Part shown: positions 1-10,359 of the stretch, piece by piece | Position numbering within the stretch: position 1 is the stretch's first letter | Layout of the letters: every line of letters begins with the position of its first letter | Assembly (NCBI GenBank): GCA_006538405.1 | Contig: BJKQ01000009.1 | Coordinates: 1,188,001 to 1,252,000 of the forward strand | DNA from: Hansfordia pulvinata | Taxonomy: Eukaryota; Ascomycota; Sordariomycetes; Xylariales | DNA length: 64,000 nucleotides | Direction: 5' to 3' | Program-made: the position numbers and the translations under genes | The notes under the pieces: model-generated | What the model was told of the DNA's origin: nothing | What the model saw: only the letters and a program-made list of their open reading frames with translations | The model's database searches: none

Positions 1-1759
1 CCCCAAGACCGACCAGACCGAGGTGTACCGAGCCGTTTTCGATCGCCTTCGAAATGGGGGTTGTGTGGGCATTTTCCCCGAGGGGGGTAGCCATGACCGG
101 ACGGAGCTATTGCCCCTCAAGGCCGGCGTCGCCATCATGGCTTTGGGGACTCTCGCCGAGGACCCTGACTGTGGCCTGCAGATTGTGCCCGTTGGCATGA
201 ACTACTTCCACGCCCACAAGTTCCGATCGCGCGCGGTCGTCGAGTTTGGCGCACCCTTCGAGCTGCCCCGCGAGCTCATCGACAAGTACAAAAACAACCA
301 GCGGCGAGAAGCCATCGGCGCAACCCTGGACATGTGCCACCAAGCGCTGGGCGCAGTCACGACCTCGGCCCCCGACTACGATACTCTCATGTGCATCCAG
401 GCCGCCCGACGGCTGTATGTCACCGGCAAGAAGGTGCCACTGCCTATCGTTGTCGAGCTCAACCGGAGGCTGGCCGTCGGCTTCTCGAAATTCAAAGAAG
501 ATCCCCGCATCATTGACGTCATGGACAAGGTACGCGCCTACGACAAGCAGCTCCGCTACCTCAACATTCGCGATCACCAGCTCGGATATGCCAAGATGAC
601 GTGGCCTGCCGTCGTCTTCACCCTGCTTTACCGTGTGGCGAAACTTCTGGTTCTCTCCATTGGCGTCGTTCCCGGTACTGTCCTCTTCTCGCCCGTCTTC
701 ATTACCGCCAAGTCCATCAGCCGGAGCAAGGCCCGCGAAGCCTTGGCTGGATCGTCGGTCAAGATCCAGGGTCGGGATGTCATGGCCACGTGGAAGCTCA
801 TGGTTGCGTTGGCTGTCGCACCCATTCTCTACAACTTCTACTCGCTTGTCCTGGTACTCTACGTACGACAGTACGGGCTGTGGGGCAGCTACAGCCGCGA
901 ATGGACAACGTACTTCCTCATCTTCCTAGCTGGCTGGATCATCTTCCCCGCCATTACTTTCGCGTCATTTCGCTTTGGCGAAGTCGGCATGGACATTGTC
1001 AAGTCGCTGCGTCCCCTGGTGCTGTGTATCAACCCCTCCTCGGGCTATAGCATTCAGCGCCTACGAGAGCGCAGGGAGGAACTTGCCGAACAAGTTGTTA
1101 CCACCATCAACGACCTCGGCCCCGATATGTACGATGACTTTGACCGCACGCGGCTCATCACCAACCCAGAGGCCGACGGTTTTCTCAGGGGTGTCAGCGA
1201 GGTGGGCCGGCCACGTGGAGAGAGCGAGCCGGAGACGCCGACGTCGCCCGGAGCCGCCGGCGACGATGGGCAAGGACTCATGCGCCGCAACACGACATCA
1301 AGCCGTGCGATTCCCCGCTCCGAGTCCTTCAGCAACATCGCGCACATTGGCATGTTCTCGACCCGCCCGCCGTCGCGACAGTCTCGCAGCCGCACCAGCA
1401 GCAGCGGAGGTGGGGCTGGGGGCGGGAGTGCGTTCGGCGGAGGTGGCGGCTTCATGGCTGGCTTCCCGGTGGCTGGGTTCACGGCTTTCGACTCCAGCGA
1501 GGGCTTCAACGAAGCCAGCAACAAGATCCGTCAGGCCATGGCCGAACGCGGACAGCTGCGGCGGCGCAAAAGTGGCACCAGCGGCTTCACCACGTCCTCG
1601 CAGCTGTCAGACGACGCTGGGTCGGAAGACGGCGACAGCGTCCATGGTGGCGCTGGTGAAGGGTCAGCTCCTTCGCACACGCGCACATCATCGTCACTTG
1701 AGGAGGCCACTGGCAGCAGTGAAGAAGCCTCTTACGAGGAGGCCAAGAAGGCGGCCTGA
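1..1759 (+). CDS. SCT1: Glycerol-3-phosphate / dihydroxyacetone-phosphate O-acyltransferase (Sct1/Gpt2 type), 3' part
   Basis: Reading frame 2 is open from the first base, so the gene is cut by the left edge; the stop is TGA at 1757-1759. The family makes lysophosphatidic acid (1-acyl-G3P) in the ER membrane, the first step of glycerolipid synthesis. Seen here: acyltransferase block III (FPEGGSHDR, from base 74), directly followed by LLPLKAG, and block IV-like IVPVGMNYFH around base 181. The catalytic HX4D block and block II must lie upstream of the window. Three hydrophobic stretches follow (about bases 605-720, 795-870 and 910-970), as expected for the membrane-bound fungal enzymes. The last ~190 residues are a Ser/Gly/Arg-rich cytosolic tail with many SR and SS pairs; such tails are phosphorylated in yeast Sct1 and Gpt2, though that is only an inference here. 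No intron is needed in the visible part. Sct1 and Gpt2 cannot be told apart from this fragment. Confidence 0.9.
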   Translation, partial: PKTDQTEVYRAVFDRLRNGGCVGIFPEGGSHDRTELLPLKAGVAIMALGTLAEDPDCGLQIVPVGMNYFHAHKFRSRAVVEFGAPFELPRELIDKYKNNQRREAIGATLDMCHQALGAVTTSAPDYDTLMCIQAARRLYVTGKKVPLPIVVELNRRLAVGFSKFKEDPRIIDVMDKVRAYDKQLRYLNIRDHQLGYAKMTWPAVVFTLLYRVAKLLVLSIGVVPGTVLFSPVFITAKSISRSKAREALAGSSVKIQGRDVMATWKLMVALAVAPILYNFYSLVLVLYVRQYGLWGSYSREWTTYFLIFLAGWIIFPAITFASFRFGEVGMDIVKSLRPLVLCINPSSGYSIQRLRERREELAEQVVTTINDLGPDMYDDFDRTRLITNPEADGFLRGVSEVGRPRGESEPETPTSPGAAGDDGQGLMRRNTTSSRAIPRSESFSNIAHIGMFSTRPPSRQSRSRTSSSGGGAGGGSAFGGGGGFMAGFPVAGFTAFDSSEGFNEASNKIRQAMAERGQLRRRKSGTSGFTTSSQLSDDAGSEDGDSVHGGAGEGSAPSHTRTSSSLEEATGSSEEASYEEAKKAA

Positions 1760-3063
1760 AGTTGAACGGTGTTGTGTATTTAGCGGGCTACGGAGGTGGG
1801 CGCAATTTCGATGCTGCGCGCCGACGCAGGGAAAGGAGGAGGAAGAGGAGAGCCGTGGTGCCTCTGAAAGACAAAGCCGGTCTGCTTGCAATATACAGAG
1901 ATGGAAGTAGCTGGGGCGGATAGATACCACATTCACGAGTGTTGATTGGTGGCTCGGAACGCCAGCCAAGGGTGGAGGTGACACTGGTAGAGGACCAATC
2001 GATTTGAGGGACATCAATTGCAAGGAATATATACCAAATACTACCTATCTTATTAACAAGACAATAGCGGAAAGACGAAAACCTTGTGCCTTGTCTTCGA
2101 GTGTTGTTCTCTGAGGGTTGTGCATCAGGGAGTGGAAGTCTACTAGGTACCTACTTCAGGTACATATAAAATGGGGATGGAGACCCGGCGACGTAGAGAC
2201 AGAAAGCGAGGCGGAGAGACGAGTCTCCAGCCCGAACTGTTCTACTCTCGGATCGAGACTACATGGTGCTCGCCGTGAAGTTGCGCCGACCCCATCCAGC
2301 AACATCTATGATGGGACAGTTGACTGAGTTTCGCGGTGCTGCCCGAGCCGGGCGTTGGCGATGGATGCGGTTTGTCGGCCCATTGCAGCACAGCGGCGGG
2401 GATCATCGGGCACGTCAGACCGGGATAAACATTGCGAAAGTTGCCTGCCTGCCACTCAGCTGAGGCGGGGGCTTGCCGTACTGCAGCTCAGCTTGACTTG
2501 TGAAGGTGGTCCAGAGTGTGTGAATAAGTACGGGTTGTTGGCAGGACAGGACGAGCTTGGCAGGGTATGGGCGGTTCTTCGCCACACGCCAGAGTCGGAT
2601 GGATTCAGGGCTATCTACTAACCTTGCAACTTTGCTCGCCGGCTGCGCTGGGAGGCGTCCAAGGTGATCCTTCTCTGGTGGCCAAGTCTAAAATCACCCA
2701 GAATCCGGCGGCGCCACCTCCTCTTGGCCCGGCATGCCGGTCGCCTGGCGCGGGCTTGCTCTTCGCCCGCTCCGCCTGGTCGTAATTAAGCTCAAGGCTG
2801 GCTGAGAAGCCAATGCGGGTGTCGCGAAGCTCGCTACACGCCCTCAGGTGGCGCATGGTGGCGCCGGCGTTGATTGCCTAAGGATCATCGAGCGACTCGA
2901 GGTTCGCCAGGGGGCTCGCCGTCGAGCCAGTTCACGCACGGCACAGCACGGGACAGGATCGGACGGCCCGGACGCATAAATTGCTCCTCGTGCCCCGACA
3001 TCTGTCAACACACATTGAGCACGCCCGTCGCAAGAGCCAGCCACCCGGGAGACAGGCCACGCC
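1760..3063. other. Intergenic spacer
   Basis: This holds the 3' region of the acyltransferase gene and the promoter of the next gene. I see no coding sequence. Short GGTACCTAC-type runs lie around 2146-2165, an example of the word family that recurs in the spacers of this window. Confidence 0.6.
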
Positions 3064-4896
3064 ATGAGATATCCAGCAGCATTCTTGGCCTTGACTGGCG
3101 CCGCTACTTGGTTCACAGCTTCGTCCGCGGCGGCAATTGATCCACCGAGCAGCAGCGCGCCCTCGACACAGCCGAGCGCCGCACCGGGCTACTCGGAACA
3201 GCAGAATGGCCCGGCGCGCAGCAAGACGTCGGTCAGTGCTGTCTTCTACGGGCTTCTCACCACCTTGGCCCCTTTGCCCTTAGGGGATGGACTGCTAACA
3301 AGATGCTCAGGACTTGCTTCGCGCGGGAATCTCACGAGACTCGCTCCACGCCCGAGGCGCGCAGCTCCAGAGTCTAACAGAGGCAGCCGGCGGGACAGGT
3401 CTTTCCTCCGGCAGAAGGGGTACAGGCAAGCTACGGAGTGGGTTCAGAAGACACTCGAGTCAGAGGCGCCGGGCTATTACACCTTTGAGCGGAAGCCGTT
3501 GAGGGGCTGGGGCTACCCTGAGGGACTCAGGCTGGTCGTCGATGGCAAGCAAGTCGCCGTGCTCAACTCGAGCTTGAACACCCTGGCTCCTGAGTCGGAG
3601 CTGCCATATTCGATACCACCATATGATCACGTGAACAGGACGATCAAGCTGGTCAAAAACCATGGCTGCGCGATCGAAGACTGGCCCGAGGGCGACCTGA
3701 GCCACAGCATCGTGCTCCTCAGGTCGCCAACGAACGACGAGTTCCCACCGGGGCAGAAATACTCGGACCCCGACTCGGACCCAAAGTTCAACAATGGAAA
3801 GGTCTGCGACCAGCTCACGGCCCTGGCGGTCAAGTACCCCAAGATTGCCAAACAGCAAGGCGACGGTTTCCAGTCAGCCTACGTGCCGATCGAATCCTTC
3901 ATACCCGTCTACAAAGACGATGGCGGCGGCGCCATGCCGCCCATCGGGGCCCCCTGGTACGGCGACTACCAATTCGACGAAAACGACGGTCTCCGCGCCT
4001 TGTTCAAGCGGCTCGACCAGGGCGAGGAGGTGCGCGGCGACTTCTACGAGAGGGTGGAGCACGTCGAGGGCTACCAGCTCTTCGCGACCACCAAGGCCGG
4101 GAACCAGGAGAACATTGTACACATCGGCGGCGCCATCGACAGCGGCTTCCCGGGGCCTGCCATGAACGTGGCCGGCTCGGCCACCGCGTCCATGCTCGAG
4201 GTCGCGGTCCAGCTGGCGAAGCAGACCAGCCCCATCAACAACGCGATCCGCTTCTCCTGGTGGGTTCGCGGGACGACGGCGGGCAGCGGCTCGTTCGGAA
4301 GCTCAGACTACGTCTACAACATGACGGCGGCGGACGTGGCGGCGACGCGCTTCTACCTCGACCTCGCGTTCCTGGCCTCGCCCAACTACAGGCTCGCTGT
4401 CCGGGACATCAGAGGCCCCCTGACCGGAGATGACCAGCCTGTGACTGTCAGTGGGACCACCATGACCACGGTGATACCAGAATACGGCACCCAGAACGCC
4501 TCGATCCCTGCCTCGGACCTGCTGGAGCAGTTCTTCCGGCGCGAGCACCACCTGGAGGCGGCGCAAACCCATCTGCAGCAGGGCAGCGAAGACGGGCCCT
4601 TTGGATGGGCCAACATTACCTTCTCTGCCCTCGATGCCGGAGCCAGCCCGATGGCCACCTGGACGAACGACCTGGGCTACAAGACCGCGGCGGAGGTGAA
4701 GGAATTCGGAGGCCTGGTCGACGAGCCGTACGACCCCTACTTTGGCCTCCCGTCCGACAATCTGGAGAGCCTCAACATGGTACCGTGGTTCATCAACACC
4801 GACGCCCTGGCGTACTTTGTTGGCACTTGCGCAGAATCGACCGAGTGGATGGGTCCGAAGCCGCCGGCAGCCCCTGTGCCCCCTAGAGATATGTAG
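3064..4896 (+). CDS. Secreted M28-family protein lacking all metal ligands (pseudo-aminopeptidase); one frame break
   Basis: The start at 3064 gives a signal peptide (MRYPAAFLALTGAATWF...). Exon 1 is 3064-3231; an intron 3232-3310 has GTCAGT, a GCTAAC branch site and CAG. Exon 2 starts in frame 2 with a typical M28 N-terminal segment (DLLRAGISRDSLHARGAQLQ), then continues in frame 1 (YRQATEWVQKTLESEAPGYY) after the G4 run at 3417-3420. One more G there makes exon 2 529 codons and the protein 584 residues. A protease-associated-like region follows, then the M28 fold (GGAIDS, GPAMNVAGSA, IRFSWW, SPNY, YDPYFG). Family members are di-zinc exopeptidases. Here the ligand positions read: His to Ala (4132), bridging Asp to Val (4168), the Glu pair to Gly/Thr (4270/4273), Asp to Ala (4366), His to Gly (4744). 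The protein should therefore not bind zinc in the usual way. The long conserved frame argues against a decaying pseudogene. Its function is unknown. Confidence 0.8.
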   Translation: MRYPAAFLALTGAATWFTASSAAAIDPPSSSAPSTQPSAAPGYSEQQNGPARSKTSVSAVFYGLLTTLAPLPLGDGLLTRCSGLASRGNLTRLAPRPRRAAPESNRGSRRDRSFLRQKGYRQATEWVQKTLESEAPGYYTFERKPLRGWGYPEGLRLVVDGKQVAVLNSSLNTLAPESELPYSIPPYDHVNRTIKLVKNHGCAIEDWPEGDLSHSIVLLRSPTNDEFPPGQKYSDPDSDPKFNNGKVCDQLTALAVKYPKIAKQQGDGFQSAYVPIESFIPVYKDDGGGAMPPIGAPWYGDYQFDENDGLRALFKRLDQGEEVRGDFYERVEHVEGYQLFATTKAGNQENIVHIGGAIDSGFPGPAMNVAGSATASMLEVAVQLAKQTSPINNAIRFSWWVRGTTAGSGSFGSSDYVYNMTAADVAATRFYLDLAFLASPNYRLAVRDIRGPLTGDDQPVTVSGTTMTTVIPEYGTQNASIPASDLLEQFFRREHHLEAAQTHLQQGSEDGPFGWANITFSALDAGASPMATWTNDLGYKTAAEVKEFGGLVDEPYDPYFGLPSDNLESLNMVPWFINTDALAYFVGTCAESTEWMGPKPPAAPVPPRDM

Positions 4897-7160
4897 AGGA
4901 CCAGTATCCTATCCACTTGGGATAGGTGCCCTGGGGCTCGGAGGTTTGTGAATTTGTAGGAACATAGGTCAGGGCAGGGAGAGAGATAACTACCTAATTA
5001 TCAGGGCCGACGGGACCGGCTGTAAGGAATATTTGGTTTTTTAGCGATACTTGTTTTAGCACTTTTGATATAGAGATCCTCGTTGTTTTCAGCTCGACGC
5101 AAGTTCCTTGGCCTTGTGGAACCAGTTCTGAGATGAATGGCACCCTCTGCCAATGTTGCATCGCAAGCTGAGTACAAGCCCCGCTGGTGTGCCTTGCGAG
5201 CAAAACTCGAGACAGGCCGCTCGGGATAACGCAGATTCGGGCGACGCACCGAGTCCTGGAAGAGATATTGAGAAGAAAGAAAGAGCCGGTGACCGAAGCT
5301 GTCGTAGCGGACGTGGTACGTAGTCACTCATATGGCGTAGCTTGAACAGCGAGAAGAACAGTCCTCGAGGCAGATAGATTCCCAACTCGTGAAGAAAACA
5401 GGCGAGGGAGGAGGAGAGAGAATAAAACCAAAAAAGAAAAAGAATACGTACAACATTGGGGATTCGCTGGTCGTCACCGACCCAACTACTAATCCAACGG
5501 TAACAGGCTTGTCTATGGGAGAGCGGACGGGATCCCGAATTTTCCTGATCCTATGGTCGTATGTACTAGGGAGTGGGACTGCAACAGCTCATATAGTAAC
5601 ACAATGCTCTAGACGCTGACGGTGCCGGACGTCACACGGACTCGGTACAGACAGGCTGGCTCGTGGCAGTCTTGGCAATTCATCAACTCCGACCCGAGCA
5701 AGAAGCCTGGAAGAAAGAAAGTAAAAAAACCGGATCCCCCGGCTGACCTAATGTGACAAGGCCCGACATGTCCGAGTCCGATCGCCGAGCTGCAATCCTC
5801 TACTCCGGCCACCGTTTCTGACCTACATGTACTCGTATGGGGACATGGATTGGTACTTGTAGGCATGATTCCATTTCCAAAAGACCAGCGATTTCAGGAA
5901 TGGCATGCTCCGAGACACTAGACAAATTAAGTAGTGTGCTGTCCAGTACGAGGGCGAGGGACCAATCCGAGAGCGACCGTACAAATTAAAGATTTGACCC
6001 TCTGCTCACAGTACACGGATTACCTACCACCTTTACCTAAGGTGAGGCCAAAGTAGAGAATCGGTGTCGGAGGTTCTATCCCGTGTTGCACTCCAGCGCA
6101 ACCACTTCAAAGTCGCCGCACGCTCGAAAGCTCGGACATGGCGCAAGATCCGAAGACCGAAGGCAGCCACGCAGGGGGAGAAATTGCAAGGCTTCACTCG
6201 TCGGGTCGAGCAATCAGGTCCGGTTGTTGATGAGCCACGCTGCCGATTCACAGGATGACGGGCTGGCTGCGTTGTAGGTGGCCCCGAGTAGCGCTGCCGC
6301 ATCTGGACGACACCAGGTCAGTGGAGGTACCTGTCTGTGTGTTGGGCACCTACGAGTACCTAACCTAAGGTACTCGTCCTGCTTCCAGCATGGTGCCGTC
6401 CGTTTGCCTCGAGTATGAGTACTCGTGGCATACCTCAAGGTACCGAAGGTCCAGAGTGAGTACCGGTGAGCGCCCATATTGACCGGGTCAACTATTTCCC
6501 AACAAGCCCACCCTCCACTGTCTCTCCCTCTCGGCTCGTTCGGGGTTTGGCTTCGGAGCGCCGGCGTGTCTGGCTTCGGATCTGATAAGCGGGTGGGCCG
6601 CCTTCCCTCAGAATACCACGACTAATAATCCTCGCGTACGAGTACTAAGTTACTGGCAAGGCACAGGGGAAACGCACGCAGGCCGCCCTGACGCGCGTGC
6701 TCGACCGCCTCCAATGAATCCGGGGTTCTTTGGTCATCGTCCGCGCTCCCTCTGTCCGCCTTAGCAGAAGCCCGCCCCCACCAAGCCCACCTGGTCGCTC
6801 ATCCTCCGCGCCCGCTGCGCTTCGCCCCTCAGGGTCCCTGACTGGCGTGCTCGTGACACCCGAGCTGCTCGTTTGCTTCCAGTTGCTTTCTGCCTGGTTG
6901 GCGCAGGTCTTTTGTTTTTCACTTGCACCCCTCTCGTCTCTTCTGGCCTCTGTCCTCCCTTTCCCTCCCTCTTGTCGCTCCGAAACTTGACCCGCCACTG
7001 TGTGAAGACCATAACCCCTCCAGACCCCAGCACCCACTGGCGAAGAGAGTCACCCGAAAGACGGAAGAGTCACCAAGGAACAACCCGGCAGAAGGGCGCA
7101 TGGGAGAACGGCACGAGCAAGGGAGCAGAGACGAGAAGAAATACTCAACCCGATTCCGCG
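4897..7160. other. Intergenic spacer with GTAC-type palindromes and a pyrimidine-rich leader
   Basis: No coding sequence is supported. Variants of the dispersed TACTCGTA/TACGAGTA word occur near 5830, 6351, 6369, 6411-6425 and 6634-6646. A strongly C/T-biased stretch at about 6900-6985 resembles the CT-rich promoter or leader tracts of filamentous fungi and lies just upstream of the APD1-like gene. Confidence 0.5.
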
Positions 7161-8332
7161 ATGGGCTTCAAGTCCTTCCTGGGTCGGTTCGCCGGGGGCG
7201 GCGGTGACGCCGACGGTGCCGCGACGGCGACGACGCTGTTCCCCAAGACCACGGCGGCCGTCGACGGCGACGAGTGCGAGCACGACTGCGACAGCTGCAC
7301 CGTCAAGTACCCGCGCAACTTCAAGGTCGAGGAGGACGACCTGCTGTACGGCCACGTCAAGGGCTGGAGCACCCACGTTCTCGTCGCCACGAGCAAGTCC
7401 GATTGGGTCCGCGACGTCGAGGATGAGAAGGGCAGCATCATGCAGGCTTTTGGTCGCGCTGCGAAGCCCGACAATGGCGTATGTAACCCCTTGCTCTCGA
7501 TTCCCTGTTCCCTCTTTTCAATGATCAACGCGGCCACTTTGCTAACTCAAGAGCCCCACCACGCCCCCGATAACAGAGGATGATGCTCTCCGCCTCCAAC
7601 ATGCCCACCCCCTCCCACACAACCGACTACTCGGAGCCCTCGACCGTCCTCCTGCTGCCGGCCTTCACGCTGCTCGAGAACGTAACCCCAGCCGCCGTCC
7701 CCTCCCTCGTCACCGAGGTGGTCAACCGCGCGCCCACGACTACTGCGCCGCTCGAGCCCTTCTCCCTGCCGCGCGAGCTCCCCCTCCCCGCCGCCGCCGG
7801 CGGCGACGCCGAGACACAGCGGCACATCCTCCGGGCCAGGCAGTCCCCGCACCGTGCCCTGATCCTCCTGTGCTCGCAGAAGACGCGCGACGCCCGGTGC
7901 GGCCAGAGCGCGCCCCTCCTGCGCAAGGAGCTGGAGCGGCACCTGCGGCCCCTGGGGCTGTACCGCGACCTCGACGACGAGCGGCCGGGCGGGGTCGGCG
8001 TGTACTTCATCTCCCACGTGGGCGGGCACAAGTACAGCGCCAACATGATGGTGTACCGGCGGCCGGACGCCTTCGGGCTCGACGGGGCTGACCGCGCAGG
8101 CGGTCCCGGCGCGCCAGCCGAGGAGCTGCAGCCCGTGCCGCCGCCGGAGGGCCAGGAGGACGGAGAATCGGAGGGCGACGTCGGCGCGGGCCAGTGCATC
8201 TGGCTGGCGCGCGTGCGACCCGAGGACTGCGAGAACATTGTCCGCTACACCATCCTGCAGGGCAAGGTGGTCAAGCCGGAGCGGCAGCTGAGGGGCGGGT
8301 TCGACCGCGGCCGCGGGGTGCTGAGTTGGTGA
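7161..8332 (+). CDS. APD1: Apd1/sucrase-ferredoxin-like protein, thioredoxin-like [2Fe-2S] ferredoxin
   Basis: Two exons, 7161-7478 and 7577-8332. The intron 7479-7576 has GTATGT, a GCTAAC branch site and CAG. The product is 357 residues. The N-terminal half has the paired-Cys segment (CEHDCDSCTVKYP) and the HVLVATSKSDWVRDV block of fungal Apd1. The C-terminal half carries the cluster ligands, Cys205-X8-Cys214 (CSQKTRDARC) and His253-X3-His257 (HVGGH). From memory this is the same pattern and nearly the same positions as yeast Apd1 (Cys207, Cys216, His255, His259), where two Cys and two His hold a [2Fe-2S] cluster. The chain ends in Leu-Ser-Trp, which fits the C-terminal [LIM]-[DES]-[WF] tripeptide read by the cytosolic iron-sulfur targeting complex. 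Apd1 is cytosolic and linked to redox-drug tolerance and cortical actin; its mitochondrial relative is Aim32. No N-terminal presequence is seen, so Apd1 fits better than Aim32. Confidence 0.88.
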
Positions 8333-9132
8333 TTCTTGCGCTTGGCCTCCCGGAAGGCGGAGGGAAGGAGAAAGGGTGCTTTCTGCACATTGTAGATCAT
8401 TTTCTGCGCCGCAGACGGGATGGATTGTTGCCAGTCATTTTTCAGCCTAGACCTCACGACCTGTATGTGTCTCTTCATTGAGCGTTTTGTGAAAATCGCG
8501 CCGGCCCTCATTCACTGGTACTCGTACATGATTCTTCAGCTGCATCGGGGAGTGTGTGAGATGGAAGGCGCGAGAGCTGCATGCGGGCGGTACCGGCAAT
8601 GTTCGACGATTATGCGCAACGACGACGTTGAGTTGGTTATTTCCTGATTCGGACAGAGAGGCAAATGAGGCCGGGAGGGAATGTACCTGATGGAGTACCG
8701 GCGCCTGCGAGCATGGATGCTGTAAGCCGAGCAGTACATACAGGAGACCTTTCGTCCACCTTCTTCTACGCACAAACCCCAGGTGGCCCTAAAGTCAAGC
8801 TCAAGTAGACCCTTCCGCCCGTCGGGAGGCTCCACTGCCCGGCCAGGCTCATTGGGAGTTTGCCTCGGCTGCGCTGCTGCTGGCTGCATAACCGCGACCG
8901 TGCCAAGGGCCGTCACCTCATGTCATGTCGTCTCGGGTCATTTGATGCGCCACGGTCCCCATCGACCTTCCACTGTCTCCCAGCCACTACAACACCATCA
9001 CCAGCCCTCGTCACCGTCGGCGCCCGGCAACAAGGCCACAACCTGCTGACGCCCCCGTGTCTGGAAAAGCCGTCTTGTCATGCCCGAGCCCTGAGGCTCT
9101 CGCCCCCGCGCTCCACGAGCTCGCTGCCCATC
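8333..9132. other. Intergenic spacer, APD1-like to PEX14
   Basis: No coding sequence is supported. An open frame runs from 8860 into PEX14, but its first 91 codons (before 9133) look like untranslated leader and do not resemble Pex14. A copy of the dispersed word (GGTACTCGTAC) lies at 8517-8527. Confidence 0.5.
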
Positions 9133-10359
9133 ATGGCTGTTCGCGAGGACCTCGTCGTCTCCGCCGTGTCCTGTACGTGTGCCGGCTGCCGCTCTCCCCA
9201 GACTCTCCTTTCGCACTCAAGGCTCCCGCTGACCTCTTCTCGCTCTCCAGTCCTGCAGGACCCGAATGTTGCCTCTTCGCCTGCCGAGAACAAACTCTCG
9301 TTCCTGCGGTCCAAGAACCTGACCCAGGAGGAGATTGACGCCGCCTTTGCCCGCGCCGGCCAGGTCGCCCCGCCCCCCTCGCAAGCCGTCGCTGCTCCCG
9401 CCCAGCCCCAAACCCAGCAGCCCAACTATGCCCAATATCCGCCCCAGCCCTACCCGTGGCAGCAGGCGCCACAGACGCCTCCGGAACCCCCTAAGAGGGA
9501 TTGGCGGGACTGGTTCATAATGGCCACGGTTGTCGGCGGCGTTGGCTACGGTCTATACTTTATCACAAAGGTACTGTCATCCAAACCCTACGCCTGTAAC
9601 CTGCTCGCTGACTTGCCCTTGCAGAGATACATATCCCCCCTCGTTTCCCCGCCGACCCCCGAGAAACTCGACCAAGACAAGTCCACGGTCGACGAACAGT
9701 TCGACAAAGCCTTCGCCTCGCTCGAGCAGCTGGCCAAGGACACTGAGGCCCTCAAGGCCTCCGAGACCGAGCGCACCGAGAAACTTGACAAGGTTTTGAG
9801 CGAGCTCGAGTCTTTCATGCGCGACACCAAGTCTGCCGGCCGTCGGCAGGAAGACGAGACCGAACGTCTGCGTGAGGATCTCAAGTCCCTCAAGTCGCAG
9901 ATCCCCAAGTCGCTATCTACCAACAAGGAGTTCACCGACGGGCGCCTTCGCGACATCTCTACCGAGGTCAAGAGTCTCAAGTCGCTCATTTCCCAGCGCA
10001 TGACCTCCGGCCCTACCAACGGCGCTTCTTCGCCCGCCCCCTCGCCCGCCACTCTCCCTCCCTCCAACAACTATCTCCGTTCCACCAGCGGCAACGCCGC
10101 CGCTGCGACCAGCCCTTCCCCTGCCACCGCGGCCGCGGACACTGCATCTACCCAGGAGAACGGCGGAAACACGGACGAGAGCGCCGCCCCTGCAGCATCC
10201 AAGCAAGATTACATTTCTTCCCTCGGCGGAAAGTCCTCTCCCTTTGGCACTGGCATGCCCGCTGGTAAGGCCGCTATCCCCGCTTGGCAGCTTGCTGCTT
10301 CCAAGGGCTCCGACACTGCTTCCGGAAGCTCCCAGCAAGAGGCAGGTGCCAGCTCGTAA
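9133..10359 (+). CDS. PEX14: Peroxisomal membrane docking protein Pex14
   Basis: Three exons, 9133-9172, 9251-9570 and 9625-10359, encoding 364 residues. Introns are 9173-9250 (GTACGT...CAG) and 9571-9624 (GTACTG...CAG). The start at 9133 is chosen because the spliced N-terminus (MAVREDLVVSAVSFLQDPNV) is the conserved Pex14 domain that binds the cargo receptor Pex5; the continuing SPAENKLSFLRSKNLTQEEI and the DAAFARAG that follows complete that domain. A Pro/Gln-rich linker (residues ~52-94) leads to one membrane helix (~101-118), then coiled coil (~130-230), and a Ser/Pro/Thr/Ala-rich C-terminal tail. Pex14, with Pex13 and Pex17, forms the docking site for import of peroxisomal matrix proteins. 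Both introns are multiples of three without in-frame stops, so an unspliced message stays open. Confidence 0.95.
   Translation: MAVREDLVVSAVSCTCAGCRSPQTLLSHSRLPLTSSRSPVLQDPNVASSPAENKLSFLRSKNLTQEEIDAAFARAGQVAPPPSQAVAAPAQPQTQQPNYAQYPPQPYPWQQAPQTPPEPPKRDWRDWFIMATVVGGVGYGLYFITKVLSSKPYACNLLADLPLQRYISPLVSPPTPEKLDQDKSTVDEQFDKAFASLEQLAKDTEALKASETERTEKLDKVLSELESFMRDTKSAGRRQEDETERLREDLKSLKSQIPKSLSTNKEFTDGRLRDISTEVKSLKSLISQRMTSGPTNGASSPAPSPATLPPSNNYLRSTSGNAAAATSPSPATAAADTASTQENGGNTDESAAPAASKQDYISSLGGKSSPFGTGMPAGKAAIPAWQLAASKGSDTASGSSQQEAGASS

Noticed and set aside
3232..3413. Reading the M28 gene straight through from 3064 without an intron
   Set aside because: The continuous frame is stop-free, but the first intron has good signals and the family segment (DLLRAGISRDSL) is in the other frame.
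8860..9132. N-terminal extension of PEX14
   Set aside because: The frame is open, but Pex14 proteins begin at the MAVREDL segment and the upstream part does not resemble any Pex14.
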